Shown here: positions 1 through 8,721 of the stretch, piece after piece
How positions within the stretch are numbered: the first letter of the stretch is position 1
Layout: every line of letters begins with the position of its first letter
Made by a program: the position numbers and the translations under genes
Notes under the pieces: generated by a model
The model's input: only the letters and a program-made list of their open reading frames with translations
Databases searched by the model: none
What the model was told of the DNA's origin: nothing
Origin: Nakamurella deserti
GTDB taxonomy: Bacteria > Actinomycetota > Actinomycetes > Mycobacteriales > Nakamurellaceae
DNA: 64,000 bases
Direction: 5' to 3'
NCBI RefSeq assembly: GCF_003260015.1
Contig: NZ_QCXS01000002.1
Location: forward strand, 2,790,001 to 2,854,000

Positions 1-1915
1 CGGCCAGCGTCGCGCCGGTCGCCTCGATCAGCTCCCGCGGCGGGGTGTAGACGCCGTTGTGGCGGCCCAGGTAGCAGGGGTCGTGGTAGGTGACGGTGCC
101 CGTCTTCGAGCCCACGGCGCGGTCGACGGGGGCGACGGCGACGAGCTTCTTGTCGCGGACCAGCCGGTTGAGCAGCTGGGTGTGGTGGACCACCTCGTAC
201 TCACCGCCCAGTGACGGGTATTCGTTGAGCAGGGTGTTGAAGCAGTGCGCGCAGCTGACGACGACCTTGCGGCGGGTCCGCTCACCGAACGCGGCGTTGA
301 TGACCTCGACGTTCTGCTGGGCCATCATCTGGAACAGGAACTCGTTCCCGGCGCGGCGGGCGGGGTCGCCGGTGCAGGTCTCCTCGGTGCCCAGCACCGC
401 GAACGTCACGCCGGCCATGTGCAGCAGCTCGGCGACCGCGCGGGTGGTCTTGCGGGCCTTGTCCTCGAACGCCCCCGCGCAGCCCACCCAGAACAGGTAC
501 TCGGTCTCGTCGTCGAGTTCGCCCTGCACGACCGGCACGTCGAAGTCCAGGCCCTTGGCCCAGTCCATCCGGTCCCGGTTGTTCTGGCCCCACGGGTTGC
601 CCTTGTTCTCCAGGTTCTTGAACAGGCCGCCCAGCTCGGTGGGGAACTCGGACTCGATCATCACCTGGTAGCGGCGCATGTCCACGATGTGGTCGACCTG
701 CTCGATGTCCACCGGGCACTGCTCCACGCACGCGCCGCACGTCGTGCAGTCCCACAGCACCGACGGGTCGATGACGCCGTCCAGGTCGGCGCCGGCGACC
801 AGCGGCCGCTCGGCCTCCAGCAGGGCCGCCGCCGGCACCTTGGCCAGCTGCTCCGCGGTGCCGGTCTCGTTGCCCTCGGCGTCCTTGCCGCCGCCGGCCG
901 CCAGGTACGGGGCCTTGGCGAAGGCGTGGTCGCGCAGCTGCAGCATGACGATCTTGGGGGACAGCGCCTTGCCGGTGTTCCACGCGGGGCACTGCGACTG
1001 GCAGCGGCCGCACTCGGTGCAGGTGTTGAAGTCGAGCCAGCCCTTCCACGAGAAGTCCTCGACCTTGCCGGCGCCGAACGTGTCGGTCTCCGGGTCGGCC
1101 TCCTCCAGGTTGAGCACCTCGCCGCCCGACATCATCGGCTTGAGCGCGCCCAGCGCCACGGCGCCGTCGGGCTCGCGCTTGAAGTAGATGTTGAAGAAGG
1201 CGGTGAAGCGGTGCCAGGCGATGCCCATGGTCAGGTTCCGGGCGATGACGATCGCCCACACCATCGACACCAGCACCTTGACGAACGCCACGACCGAGAT
1301 CGCCGCGAGCGACGCCGGCAGGACGGCGCCCAGCGCGTGCGAGATCGGCGCGGCCCACACCGGGTAGGGCAGCAGGCCGTTCGCGTCTTTGAAGCCGCGG
1401 ATCAGGAAGATGCAGACCCCGATGGTCGCGATGACCGACTCGACGAAGTACGCCTGCGCGAAGTTCGACCCGACGAACCGGGACTTGCGCTCCGCCACCC
1501 GCGGGTGGTTGCGCTGCCGGACCACGATCAACGTGCCGATGCCCAGGATGGTGGTGAGCGCGATGAACTCGACGAACAGCCCCCACAGCGCCCAGTGCCC
1601 GATGATCGGCAGCTCGTAGTCGGGGTAGAACGTCTCCCCGACCGCCTCGACCAGCGTCAGCACCAGCGCCCCGAAGCCCACCATGACGAACCAGTGCGCC
1701 ACCCCGACGATGCCCCATTTCAGCATCCGGGTGTGACCCAGCGACTCGATGAGCACGCGCTTCAGGCGGGGGCCGACCGGTCCGTTGCGGGTCGGGTCGG
1801 GTGCGCCCAGCTGGACCGTCCGCATCATCTTCCAGGCGGCCCGGCCGAGCATGGCGAAGCCCACGATGATCAACACGATCGCCAACGGCGCCAGGATGTA
1901 GGACAACAGAGTCAC
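1..1915 (-). CDS. (Fe-S)-binding membrane reductase, heterodisulfide reductase-like (partial, C-terminus beyond left edge)
   Basis: Membrane-anchored iron-sulfur oxidoreductase related to HdrD/GlpC proteins, expected to move electrons between the membrane quinone pool and an unknown partner. The first ~250 residues hold several hydrophobic helices. Two ferredoxin-type clusters follow: CTECGRCQSQCP near residue 297 and CTTCGACVEQCP near 387. The CCG-type cysteine-rich region then begins with WVGCAGAF near 475 and VSCAHCFNTL near 550. The GTG start at 1915 has a GGAAGG ribosome site nine bases upstream. The gene runs off the window before its stop. Long open frames on the other strand here are shadows. 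Family assignment is firm; the physiological substrate is unknown. Confidence 0.93.
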   Translation of the reverse strand, partial: MTLLSYILAPLAIVLIIVGFAMLGRAAWKMMRTVQLGAPDPTRNGPVGPRLKRVLIESLGHTRMLKWGIVGVAHWFVMVGFGALVLTLVEAVGETFYPDYELPIIGHWALWGLFVEFIALTTILGIGTLIVVRQRNHPRVAERKSRFVGSNFAQAYFVESVIATIGVCIFLIRGFKDANGLLPYPVWAAPISHALGAVLPASLAAISVVAFVKVLVSMVWAIVIARNLTMGIAWHRFTAFFNIYFKREPDGAVALGALKPMMSGGEVLNLEEADPETDTFGAGKVEDFSWKGWLDFNTCTECGRCQSQCPAWNTGKALSPKIVMLQLRDHAFAKAPYLAAGGGKDAEGNETGTAEQLAKVPAAALLEAERPLVAGADLDGVIDPSVLWDCTTCGACVEQCPVDIEQVDHIVDMRRYQVMIESEFPTELGGLFKNLENKGNPWGQNNRDRMDWAKGLDFDVPVVQGELDDETEYLFWVGCAGAFEDKARKTTRAVAELLHMAGVTFAVLGTEETCTGDPARRAGNEFLFQMMAQQNVEVINAAFGERTRRKVVVSCAHCFNTLLNEYPSLGGEYEVVHHTQLLNRLVRDKKLVAVAPVDRAVGSKTGTVTYHDPCYLGRHNGVYTPPRELIEATGATLA

Positions 1916-2060
1916 GAACGACGACCTTCCGGCAGCACCGGCGGGGCGGACGCCGGCGGTGATCGGCGTCCGGACGCTCCCGGGTCGGGAACGGACGGAC
2001 GCACCTGATCACGACCGTACCCAGTCGCCGGGCCCGCTCCCACCGCGTGGCGGCGGCCGG

Positions 2061-2642
2061 TCAGCGGGCCGTGGAGTCCCGGCGGAAGTTCAGGAACGCC
2101 CGGGACGGCGTGGGGCCGAGCTGGCCCTGGTAGCGCGAGCCGTACACGGTCGATCCGTACGGGTGCAGAGCGGCGCTGGTCAGCCGGAACAGGCACAACT
2201 GACCGATCTTCATCCCCGGCCACAACGTGATGGGCAGGTTGGCCACGTTGGACAGCTCCAGGGTGATGTGGCCGGAGAAGCCGGGGTCGACGAAACCGGC
2301 GGTGGAGTGCGTCAGCAGGCCCAGCCGGCCCAGCGACGACTTGCCCTCGAGCCGGCCCGCGAGGTCGTCGGGCAACGACACCGACTCGAACGTCGAGCCG
2401 AGCACGAACTCGCCCGGGTGCAGCACGAACGGGTCGTCCCCCTCCGGCTCGACCAACGAGGTGAGGTCGTCCTGCTGCTGGGAGGGATCGATGTGGGTGT
2501 ACCGGGAGTTGTTGAACACCCGGAAGAAGCGGTCCAGCCGGACGTCGATGCTGGACGGCTGGATGAGCGTCGGGTCGAAGGGGTCGATGCCCAACCGCCC
2601 GTCGTCGATCTGGGCCAGCAGGTCACGGTCGGACAGCAGCAT
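2061..2642 (-). CDS. dcd: dCTP deaminase, dUMP-forming (bifunctional DCD-DUT type)
   Basis: Makes dUMP for thymidylate synthesis from dCTP. The 193-residue protein follows the mycobacterial bifunctional dCTP deaminase/dUTPase almost residue for residue at its start ([26 protein letters not shown]). It keeps the phosphate-binding [11 protein letters not shown] stretch (99-109), the THSTAGF segment and HITLELSN with the catalytic glutamate near 129. The bifunctional activity is inferred from this similarity; monofunctional homologues release dUTP. The ATG start fits the family N-terminus exactly. It stands alone, downstream of the divergent Fe-S gene's promoter side, with the small plus-strand gene at 2752 on the other side. 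Confidence 0.97.
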   Translation of the reverse strand: MLLSDRDLLAQIDDGRLGIDPFDPTLIQPSSIDVRLDRFFRVFNNSRYTHIDPSQQQDDLTSLVEPEGDDPFVLHPGEFVLGSTFESVSLPDDLAGRLEGKSSLGRLGLLTHSTAGFVDPGFSGHITLELSNVANLPITLWPGMKIGQLCLFRLTSAALHPYGSTVYGSRYQGQLGPTPSRAFLNFRRDSTAR

Positions 2643-2751
2643 CGTCGGAGCATAAGGGGCGTGGGCTGCGCGATCGTTACCCGGTCACAGGGCGGTGCGG
2701 CCGCCGCGCGGGTAGACACGAGGTCAGACAACCCCTCCCGAAGGAGCTGCC

Positions 2752-2973
2752 GTGTTCGCCCGACTTCTCGCCCGCATCGTCGTCCTCGCTGTCGTCTGCG
2801 GCCTGATCGGCCTGGCCGTGGGCCTGGTCGGCAAGTACGCCCTGGACTGGTCGACGTTCGAGAACCCGTTCTGGGCGGTCGCGGTCGGCGCGGCGGTCGG
2901 CGCCGTCCTCGGGGTCGTCGCCTCGATCCGGGTCGAATCGGCCCGCAGGCGCGCAGCGGCACCGCGGCGGTGA
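2752..2973 (+). CDS. small two-helix membrane protein
   Basis: A 73-residue protein not assigned to any family. It has two predicted membrane helices (about residues 6-27 and 40-58) separated by a short loop DWSTFENPFW, and ends in a basic tail, VESARRRAAAPRR. A strong ribosome site, GAAGGAG, lies just before the GTG start, which supports translation. The last 13 codons and stop lie in the first copy of a 71-bp tandem duplication, so a second copy of the coding tail sits downstream without a gene body. Function is unknown; the topology suggests both ends in the cytoplasm. Confidence 0.75.
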   Translation: MFARLLARIVVLAVVCGLIGLAVGLVGKYALDWSTFENPFWAVAVGAAVGAVLGVVASIRVESARRRAAAPRR

Positions 2974-3071
2974 TCCGGTGCGGGCCGCGCCGCGGCCCGG
3001 CGGTCGAATCGGCCCGCAGGCGCGCAGCGGCACCGCGGCGGTGATCCGGTGCGGGCCACGCCGCGGCCCGG
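2932..3071 (+). repeat. 71-bp tandem duplication covering the 3' end of the small membrane protein gene
   Basis: Unit 1 runs 2932-3002 and unit 2 runs 3003-3071. The copies are identical except for one G/A difference (at 2986 versus 3057) over the 69 shared bases. Each copy contains the coding tail VESARRRAAAPRR and its TGA stop, but only the first is attached to the gene. Near-identity suggests a recent duplication. The second copy now forms the leader of the gamma carbonic anhydrase-like gene. Confidence 0.97.
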
Positions 3072-3087
3072 TGACAGGATCGACGGC

Positions 3088-3606
3088 ATGAGCACCGTGC
3101 TGACCTTCGACGGGCACACCCCGCAGATCGATCCGGACGCCTGGCTCGCCCCGACGGCCACGGTCGTCGGGCAGGCGACGATCGCGGCCGGTGCCAGCCT
3201 GTTCTACGGTGCCGTCGTCCGCGCCGACACCACCGCCATCACGGTCGGGCGGCGCACCAATCTCCAGGACAACGTGGTCGTGCACGCCGACCCGGGACAC
3301 CCGGCGGTCATCGGCGACGACGTGACGGTCGGGCACGGCGCCGTCCTGCACGGCTGCACCGTCGAGGACGGTGTGCTGATCGGGATGGGGGCGATCGTGA
3401 TGAACGGTGCGGTCATCGGCACGGGTTCGCTGGTCGCGGCCGGCGCGCTGGTGCTGGCGGGGTCGACCGTGCCGCCGCGCAGCCTCGTCGCCGGATCGCC
3501 GGCGAAGGTCCGCCGCGAGCTGTCCGACGCCGAGGTCGCCGCCGCCGTCGACAGCGCCGACCGGTACCTGGCCGTCGCCGCCCGGCACCGCGCCGCCGCC
3601 GGCTGA
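3088..3606 (+). CDS. gamma carbonic anhydrase family protein
   Basis: Left-handed beta-helix protein of 172 residues from hexapeptide repeats, of the gamma carbonic anhydrase/PaaY-like group; likely a trimer with zinc between subunits. The motif NLQDNVVVHAD followed by VTVGHGAVLHGC supplies the three expected zinc-binding histidines. The C-terminus has the usual LVAGSPAKVRRELS. The ATG at 3088 is preferred over an upstream GTG at 3049, because homologues begin close to STVLTFDG and the extra 13 residues come from repeat DNA. It lies three bases before the lrgA-like gene and probably shares its transcript. Actual carbonic anhydrase activity is not shown by sequence. Confidence 0.92.
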   Translation: MSTVLTFDGHTPQIDPDAWLAPTATVVGQATIAAGASLFYGAVVRADTTAITVGRRTNLQDNVVVHADPGHPAVIGDDVTVGHGAVLHGCTVEDGVLIGMGAIVMNGAVIGTGSLVAAGALVLAGSTVPPRSLVAGSPAKVRRELSDAEVAAAVDSADRYLAVAARHRAAAG

Positions 3607-3609
3607 GCG

Positions 3610-4002
3610 GTGCATCCCGACCGCCGGGTCACCGTGGCCGGCTGGCTCGGGTCGTTCGCGGTGCTCGTCGTCTTCCAGCTGCTGGGGACGGCTGTCGTCG
3701 CGCTGACGGGGGTGGACCTGCCCGGCACCGTCGTGGGGCTGGCGCTGCTCGGGCTCGCCCTGACGGTCGGCGCACGCGGCCGTACCTGGCGCCGGCAGCG
3801 GGTCGAACCGGCCGCGGACACCCTGCTGGAACTGCTGCCGCTGCTGTTCGTGCCGGCCGGGGTGGGCGTCGTGGCCTACCTGCCGGTGCTGGGCGACCAT
3901 CTCGGCGCGGTGGTCGTCGCGCTGGTGCTGTCGTTCGCGGCGACGCTGCTGACCACCGGCGGGATCCTGGAGCTGCTGGTGCGTCGCCGGGCGAGCGGGT
4001 GA
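3610..4002 (+). CDS. CidA/LrgA family membrane protein
   Basis: Holin-like small membrane protein of 130 residues, the A subunit of the LrgAB/CidAB type of transporter now linked to pyruvate or glycolate movement and to murein hydrolase control. Four hydrophobic helices are visible. FQLLGTAVVALTGVDLPGTVVGLALL matches the family core (written here in part: LTGVDLPGTVVGL), and LLPLLFVPAGVGVV is the second hallmark. GTG start three bases after the preceding stop. Its own stop overlaps the lrgB start (GTGA), so the two subunits are translationally coupled. Confidence 0.9.
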   Translation: MHPDRRVTVAGWLGSFAVLVVFQLLGTAVVALTGVDLPGTVVGLALLGLALTVGARGRTWRRQRVEPAADTLLELLPLLFVPAGVGVVAYLPVLGDHLGAVVVALVLSFAATLLTTGGILELLVRRRASG

Positions 4003-4697
4003 ACGCGGTGACCGGCTCGCCGGTGTTCGGTACCGGGCTGACCGTCGGGGTCTACGCCGGAGCGTTGTGGCTGCACCGCCGCTGCGGACGGCACCCGCTG
4101 CTCACCCCGGTGATGGTGACGATCGTCGTGGTCGCGCTGGTGCTGCAGGCGATCGGCGTCGACTACGCGACGTACGCCGCCTCCGCGGCCCCGGTGAGCA
4201 TGCTGCTGGGGCCGGCCACCGTGGCGCTGGCCCTGCCGCTGGTCCGGGCCGGCCGGGGCCTGCAGGCGGACTGGCTGCCCGTGCTCGTGTCGGTCGCGGT
4301 CGGCTGCCTGGTCGGGATCGGCTCCGTCTGGGTGCTCGCGTCGGTACTCGGCGCCGACGATCCGCTCGTGCTGGCGCTGCTGCCGAAATCGACGACGACA
4401 CCGTTCGCCATCGGTCTGGCCGAGGCGATTGGCGGGCCGGCACCGTTGGCCGCGGTGTTCGCGATCGCCTCCGGGGTGGTCGGCGCGGTCGTGGGTCCGT
4501 CGCTGCTGGACCTCGTCCGGGTGCGCGACCCCCGGGCCCGGGGACTGGCCATCGGGGTGTCGGCCCACGGCATCGGGACGGCCCGGGCGCTACAGGAGAG
4601 CACCACCACCGGCGGCTGGTCCAGCGCTGGGATGGTGCTCAACGCGTTGGCCACCACTGCGGTGCTGCCGGTGCTGGTGCACCTGATGCGGGGCTGA
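3999..4697 (+). CDS. LrgB family protein
   Basis: Partner of the LrgA-like protein just upstream; a 232-residue membrane protein with about seven helices. Family hallmarks are LGPATVALALPL, LLPKSTTTPFAIGLAEAIGG and the C-terminal GVSAHGIGTARALQE. The GTG start overlaps the upstream stop by four bases. The pair probably forms one complex in the cytoplasmic membrane that exports or takes up small carboxylates, or modulates autolysis; the sequence does not decide which. The esterase gene follows after four bases, so one operon is likely. Confidence 0.93.
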   Translation: MNAVTGSPVFGTGLTVGVYAGALWLHRRCGRHPLLTPVMVTIVVVALVLQAIGVDYATYAASAAPVSMLLGPATVALALPLVRAGRGLQADWLPVLVSVAVGCLVGIGSVWVLASVLGADDPLVLALLPKSTTTPFAIGLAEAIGGPAPLAAVFAIASGVVGAVVGPSLLDLVRVRDPRARGLAIGVSAHGIGTARALQESTTTGGWSSAGMVLNALATTAVLPVLVHLMRG

Positions 4698-4701
4698 CCG
4701 G

Positions 4702-5757
4702 GTGGCCCGACGCCGGAAGTCCCTGTTCGCGGCGATGCTGCCGACCCCGAAACGTCGCCCCACCCGTCGCAACGCCGCAGCGCCGAAGGTCCCCACGATG
4801 GCGGTGTTCACGCCCGGTGGATCGTCCCGGCCGGCCGCGGCGAGCCGACCCGGCGGTAAGGGCAGTTGGACCGAACACCGCCATCTCGGTCCGGCCGGCA
4901 CCCGCGGCTACGCCCTCTACATCCCGTTCGGACTGCACCGGGCCACGGTCGCTCCGCTGGTGATGATGCTGCACGGCTGCACGCAGACCCCGGCCGAGTT
5001 CGCCGCCGCCACCCGCTTCAACGTCCTCGCCGACCGGCACGGGGTGGTGGTCGTCTATCCGCACCAGACCGCGACCCACAACCTGAACCGCTGCTGGAAC
5101 TGGTTCGACCCGCGGCACCAGTCCCGGCTGGCCGGTGAGCCGGCGATCCTGGCCGGGTTGGCCCGTTCGCTGTTGACCGACAGCCGCTTCACCCTCGATC
5201 CGACGCGGATCTACGTCGCCGGGATCTCCGCCGGTGGCGGGATGGCGTTGACCCTGGGCGCGACGTTCCCGGACGTCTTCGCCGCGGTCGGCGTGCACTC
5301 CGGTCCGCCGTTCAAGTCGGCCTCCGGCGGGCGCGACGCGCTGGCCGCGATGGCCGGCCGCACCGCGCTGCCGGGCCTCGGCGAGATCCCCGCCCGCACC
5401 CTGGGACTGCCGCCGACCATCGTCTTCCAGGGCACCCGGGACACGACCGTGCGGCCCGCCGCCGCCGAGCAGGTCACCGCCCAGTGGCTCGAGGTGTCCG
5501 ACGCCGCCGCCGGCCCGGGCGACCCGCGCCGGGTGGCCCGCACCCGGACGACGACGAGCACCACCGGCGGCCGCACCGCCACGGTGACCCGTTGGTACTC
5601 CGCGCGGGGCCGGACGGTGCTGGAGAGCTGGCTGGTCTCGGGGCTCGGTCACGCCTGGTCGGGTGGGCTCGCACAGGGGTCGTTCAGCGATCCGGTGGGG
5701 CCTCGGGCGACCACCCAGCTGTGGCGGTTCCTGTCGACGCAGCGGCTGGGCAGCTGA
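4702..5757 (+). CDS. extracellular-type PHB depolymerase family esterase (LpqC-like)
   Basis: Alpha/beta hydrolase of 351 residues in the esterase/PHB depolymerase family. Seen: oxyanion region LMLHGCTQTPAEF type (MLHGCTQT at 89-96), nucleophile Ser176 in GISAGG, acid region FQGTRDTTV, and histidine in GLGHAWSGG near the C-terminus. A basic, proline-rich N-terminus (about 55 residues) precedes the domain and is not a clear signal peptide, so location is uncertain. The GTG start lies four bases after the lrgB stop. It may cleave short hydroxyalkanoate oligomers or other esters; with PHA synthase and thiolase nearby, the first is plausible but unproven. Confidence 0.88.
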   Translation: MARRRKSLFAAMLPTPKRRPTRRNAAAPKVPTMAVFTPGGSSRPAAASRPGGKGSWTEHRHLGPAGTRGYALYIPFGLHRATVAPLVMMLHGCTQTPAEFAAATRFNVLADRHGVVVVYPHQTATHNLNRCWNWFDPRHQSRLAGEPAILAGLARSLLTDSRFTLDPTRIYVAGISAGGGMALTLGATFPDVFAAVGVHSGPPFKSASGGRDALAAMAGRTALPGLGEIPARTLGLPPTIVFQGTRDTTVRPAAAEQVTAQWLEVSDAAAGPGDPRRVARTRTTTSTTGGRTATVTRWYSARGRTVLESWLVSGLGHAWSGGLAQGSFSDPVGPRATTQLWRFLSTQRLGS

Positions 5758-5761
5758 AGCG

Positions 5762-6961
5762 TCAGCCCAGGAAGGCGCGGAGCCCGTCCAGCAGCCGCTG
5801 CACGTCGTCGCGGTCGGTGTAGGGCGCGAGGCCGATCCGCAGCCCGCCGGCGAGCCCGAGCCCGAGCGCCTTGGACGGACCCATCGCGTAGAACGAGCCG
5901 GCCGGCGCGTTGACCCCGCGACCGGCGAGGAAGCGGTGGGCGTCCCCGGGATCACGGCCGTCGAAGGTGACGAGCAGGGTCGGCGTGCGCCGCGCCGCGC
6001 GGGAGTACAGGGTGACGCCCGGCAGCCCGGCCAGCCCCTCCTCCACCACACGCCGCAGACCGTCCTCGTGGCGCTCGACCGCGGTCATCCCGGCCACCAC
6101 CCGCTCCCGCGGCGTGCCCGTGCCGCCACCGAGTCCGGCGAGCACCCCGATCGCCGCGGTCGTGCCGGCCAGCAGCTCGTAGGGCAGGGTGCCGAGCTCG
6201 AACCGCTCGGGGACGGCGTCGGAGGAGGCGAGCAGCTTGTCGGGACGCAGGCTCTCGAGCAGGGCGGGCCGACCGGCGAGAATGCCGCAGTGCGGGCCGA
6301 GGAACTTGTACGGCGAACAGGCGAACAGGTCCGCGCCGAGCTCGGCGACGTCCACCGGGGCGTGCGCGGCCAGATGGACCCCGTCGACGAAGAACAGGGC
6401 GCCGACCGCGTGCACCCGCTCGGCGATGCGGGCCAACGGTGGCCGGGTGCCGATCAGGTTGGACGCGCCGGTGAGCGCGACCAGCCGGGTCCGCTCCGAG
6501 AGCACCTCGGCGACGTGCTCCTCGGTGAGCTCCCCGGTCGCGGCGTCGAAGCCGGCGAACCGGACGACCGCGCCCACCGCCTGGGCGGCCAGCACCCACG
6601 GCCGGACGTTCGCGTCGTGGTCAAGCGTGGAGACGACGACCTCGTCGCCGCGGTGCCAGGTGCGCGACAGCGTGCGGGCCAGGTCGAGGGTCAGCGCGGT
6701 CATGCTGCGGCCGAAGACGATGCCGGCCGGATCCGCGCCCAGGAGGTCGGCAGCGGCCTGGCGGGCGTCGACGACCACGGCGTCGGCGCGGCGTTCGGCC
6801 TCGGTGACCCTCCCCCGGTTGGACAGGCCCGCGGTCATCGTCCGGGCCACCGCGTCTGCCACTGCCGACGGCACTTGCGAGCCGCCGGGCCCGTCGAAGA
6901 AGGCGGTGCCGGCGGCGAGGGCCGGGAATCCGGCACGGAACGCGCTCACGTCATAGGTCAT
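5762..6961 (-). CDS. cysteine desulfurase-like protein (class V aminotransferase, SufS-like subfamily)
   Basis: PLP-dependent enzyme of 399 residues. The PLP lysine is in CSPYKFLGPHCG, the phosphate-binding start in FFDGPGGSQVP, and the aspartate/histidine pair in LDHDANVRPW and FVDGVHLAAH. It belongs to a SufS-like subfamily whose substrate is not established, and no suf or isc partner lies beside it, so a role in Fe-S assembly should not be assumed. The ATG at 6961 gives MTYDVSAFRAGFPAL, the usual family opening. Its 3' end faces the esterase gene, with four bases between stops. Confidence 0.9.
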   Translation of the reverse strand: MTYDVSAFRAGFPALAAGTAFFDGPGGSQVPSAVADAVARTMTAGLSNRGRVTEAERRADAVVVDARQAAADLLGADPAGIVFGRSMTALTLDLARTLSRTWHRGDEVVVSTLDHDANVRPWVLAAQAVGAVVRFAGFDAATGELTEEHVAEVLSERTRLVALTGASNLIGTRPPLARIAERVHAVGALFFVDGVHLAAHAPVDVAELGADLFACSPYKFLGPHCGILAGRPALLESLRPDKLLASSDAVPERFELGTLPYELLAGTTAAIGVLAGLGGGTGTPRERVVAGMTAVERHEDGLRRVVEEGLAGLPGVTLYSRAARRTPTLLVTFDGRDPGDAHRFLAGRGVNAPAGSFYAMGPSKALGLGLAGGLRIGLAPYTDRDDVQRLLDGLRAFLG

Positions 6962-6993
6962 GGCCGCCGACCCTACCGGCGGCGCCGGAGCGC

Positions 6994-8175
6994 TCAGCCG
7001 ACGCTGAGGATCAGGGCCTCGCCCTGGCCGCCGCCGCCGCACAGCGCCGCCGCACCGAGGCCGCCGCCCTGCTCCTTGAGGGCGTGCGCGAGGTGCAGGA
7101 CCAGGCGCGTGCCCGACGCTCCGAGCGGATGCCCGACGGCGATCGCGCCCCCGTCGACGTTGACCCTCTCCGGGTCCACGCCCAGCGCCCGGGTGCTGGC
7201 GATACCGACGGCGGCGAACGCCTCGTTGATCTCGATGGCGGTCAGGTCGGTGGGGACGACGCCCTGCCGCTCGCAGGCCTTGGCGATGGCGTTGGACGGC
7301 TGCAGCTGCAGCGTGGAATCCGGGCCGGCGACGGTCGCGTGCGCGCCGATCTCGGCCAGCCAGGACAGGCCGTGCTGCTCGGCGTAGGCGCGGCTGGTGA
7401 CGACCACGGCGGCGGCGCCGTCGGAGATCGGCGAGGCCGAGCCCGCGGTGATGGTGCCGTCCTTGCGGAACGTGGGCTTCAACCGGGACAGCGTCTCCAC
7501 GGTCGTGTCGGGGCGCACACCTTCGTCGTGGCTGACGGTGATCGGCTCGCCGCGACGCTGCGGGACCTGGACCGGGACGACCTCGGCGTCGAAGCGCCCC
7601 TCCTTCCAGGCCAGCGCGGCCCGGCGGTGACTGGTGGCGGCGAACTCGTCCTGGTCGGCGCGGCTGACCTGGTAGGTGTCGTTGGCGTCCTCGGTGAGCT
7701 CGCCCATCGACTTGTCGGAGAAGTAGTCCCACAGGCCGTCACGCTCGAGCGCGTCGTGCATGGCGACGTCGCCGTAGGTGAGCACCGACGGCAGGACGTG
7801 GGGCGCCTGGCTCATCGACTCCATGCCGCCGGCCACCACGACGTCGTAGTCGCCGGACCGCACCAGCTGGTCGGCCAGCACGATCGAGTCGACGCCGGAC
7901 AGGCAGACCTTGTTGATGGTGATGGCGGCGGTGCTCATCGGGATGCCGGCGTTGACCGCGGCGATGCGGGCCGGGTTCTGCCCGGTGCCGGCGGCGACGA
8001 CCTGGCCCATGATCACGTAGTCCACGGCCGCGGCGTCCACCCCTGCGCGCTCGAGAGCGGCGCGGATCGCGGCGGTGCCGAGGTCGGCGGCCGTCAGCGA
8101 CGACAGTCCTCCGCGGTACTTGCCGATCGGGGTACGCGCACCGGCGAGGATGACGGAGGGGGACGGAGCGGTCAT
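6994..8175 (-). CDS. acetyl-CoA C-acetyltransferase (thiolase)
   Basis: Condenses two acetyl-CoA to acetoacetyl-CoA or runs the reverse thiolysis; 393 residues, the standard length. The nucleophilic cysteine is Cys91 in INKVCLSG, the catalytic histidine lies in [14 protein letters not shown] and the second cysteine in [12 protein letters not shown]. This is the biosynthetic (PhaA/AtoB) branch by overall pattern. ATG start with GAAGGACC upstream. With the PHA synthase, phasin-like protein and SDR reductase further right, it could supply acetoacetyl-CoA to polyhydroxybutyrate. A palindrome about 206 bases upstream may control it. Confidence 0.95.
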   Translation of the reverse strand: MTAPSPSVILAGARTPIGKYRGGLSSLTAADLGTAAIRAALERAGVDAAAVDYVIMGQVVAAGTGQNPARIAAVNAGIPMSTAAITINKVCLSGVDSIVLADQLVRSGDYDVVVAGGMESMSQAPHVLPSVLTYGDVAMHDALERDGLWDYFSDKSMGELTEDANDTYQVSRADQDEFAATSHRRAALAWKEGRFDAEVVPVQVPQRRGEPITVSHDEGVRPDTTVETLSRLKPTFRKDGTITAGSASPISDGAAAVVVTSRAYAEQHGLSWLAEIGAHATVAGPDSTLQLQPSNAIAKACERQGVVPTDLTAIEINEAFAAVGIASTRALGVDPERVNVDGGAIAVGHPLGASGTRLVLHLAHALKEQGGGLGAAALCGGGGQGEALILSVG

Positions 8176-8721
8176 GACGGTCCTTCGGGGTCCGAGACCG
8201 GCGGCGGCCGATCAGGAGGGACGGTGCGGGAGCGCGGGCGGCGGAGAGCGCCGGGTCGGACGGCCCGGCCGGGAGCGGGTCGGCCACCATCCTGACGGGC
8301 GGCGGGAGGGGGCGGAACGGCCCACCCAGCGGCGATCGATGGTGACCGGCCGGTCGACGTCCTCGGCACGGGGTGATGCTTCATCGTCGATGATACCCGT
8401 CGGTAGCCGCGTTCATCGCGGTATCGGCCGACCGGGCTACTGGAAGCACGTCACTACTCCCCGACGGACCTGACGGCCGGATCGGTTACCGAGCAACGAC
8501 TCTGACCGCAGGAGGCGGCGTGTCCGGGTTCCGGTGCCCGTTCCCCGCCGTCCGGCGCTGGCACTACTGAGGAGTACCCAGCACGGACTCCGTGGCTGCC
8601 CCCGGAGCCACCACCGGGGCCCGACCCCGCGGTGCCGCCCCCGCCGGGCCGGCCCACGACGACCGACGACCCGCCGGCCGCCCACTCGGGACGGCCGACG
8701 GGTCGCCGGGACCTCTTGCGA
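8176..8721. other. intergenic region upstream of thiolase
   Basis: About 545 bases without a supported gene. It includes the thiolase leader, a palindrome overlapping a possible minus-strand -10 box near 8381-8397, and a 16-codon open frame at 8520-8570 behind an AGGAGG. It also holds a CCCCGG/CCGGGG hairpin at about 8602-8621. No open frame here has a plausible protein. Confidence 0.6.
8381..8397 (-). promoter_or_regulatory. palindromic operator and possible promoter upstream of thiolase
   Basis: TCATCG-T-CGATGA is a perfect 13-base palindrome at 8381-8393. On the minus strand it overlaps TATCAT (8392-8397), a plausible -10 box pointing toward the thiolase gene. A second TTCATCG occurs at about 8412. 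No clear -35 box was found. The 200-base distance to the start codon is long. Confidence 0.4.

Noticed and set aside
282-2012. A 576-codon minus-strand frame
   Set aside because: It is a shifted frame of the Fe-S reductase gene; the real frame has the cysteine clusters and membrane helices.
8520-8570. A 16-codon frame behind AGGAGG with a cysteine codon, like a leader peptide
   Set aside because: No plus-strand gene follows for more than 700 bases, and the spacing to the start is short. Nothing for it to attenuate.
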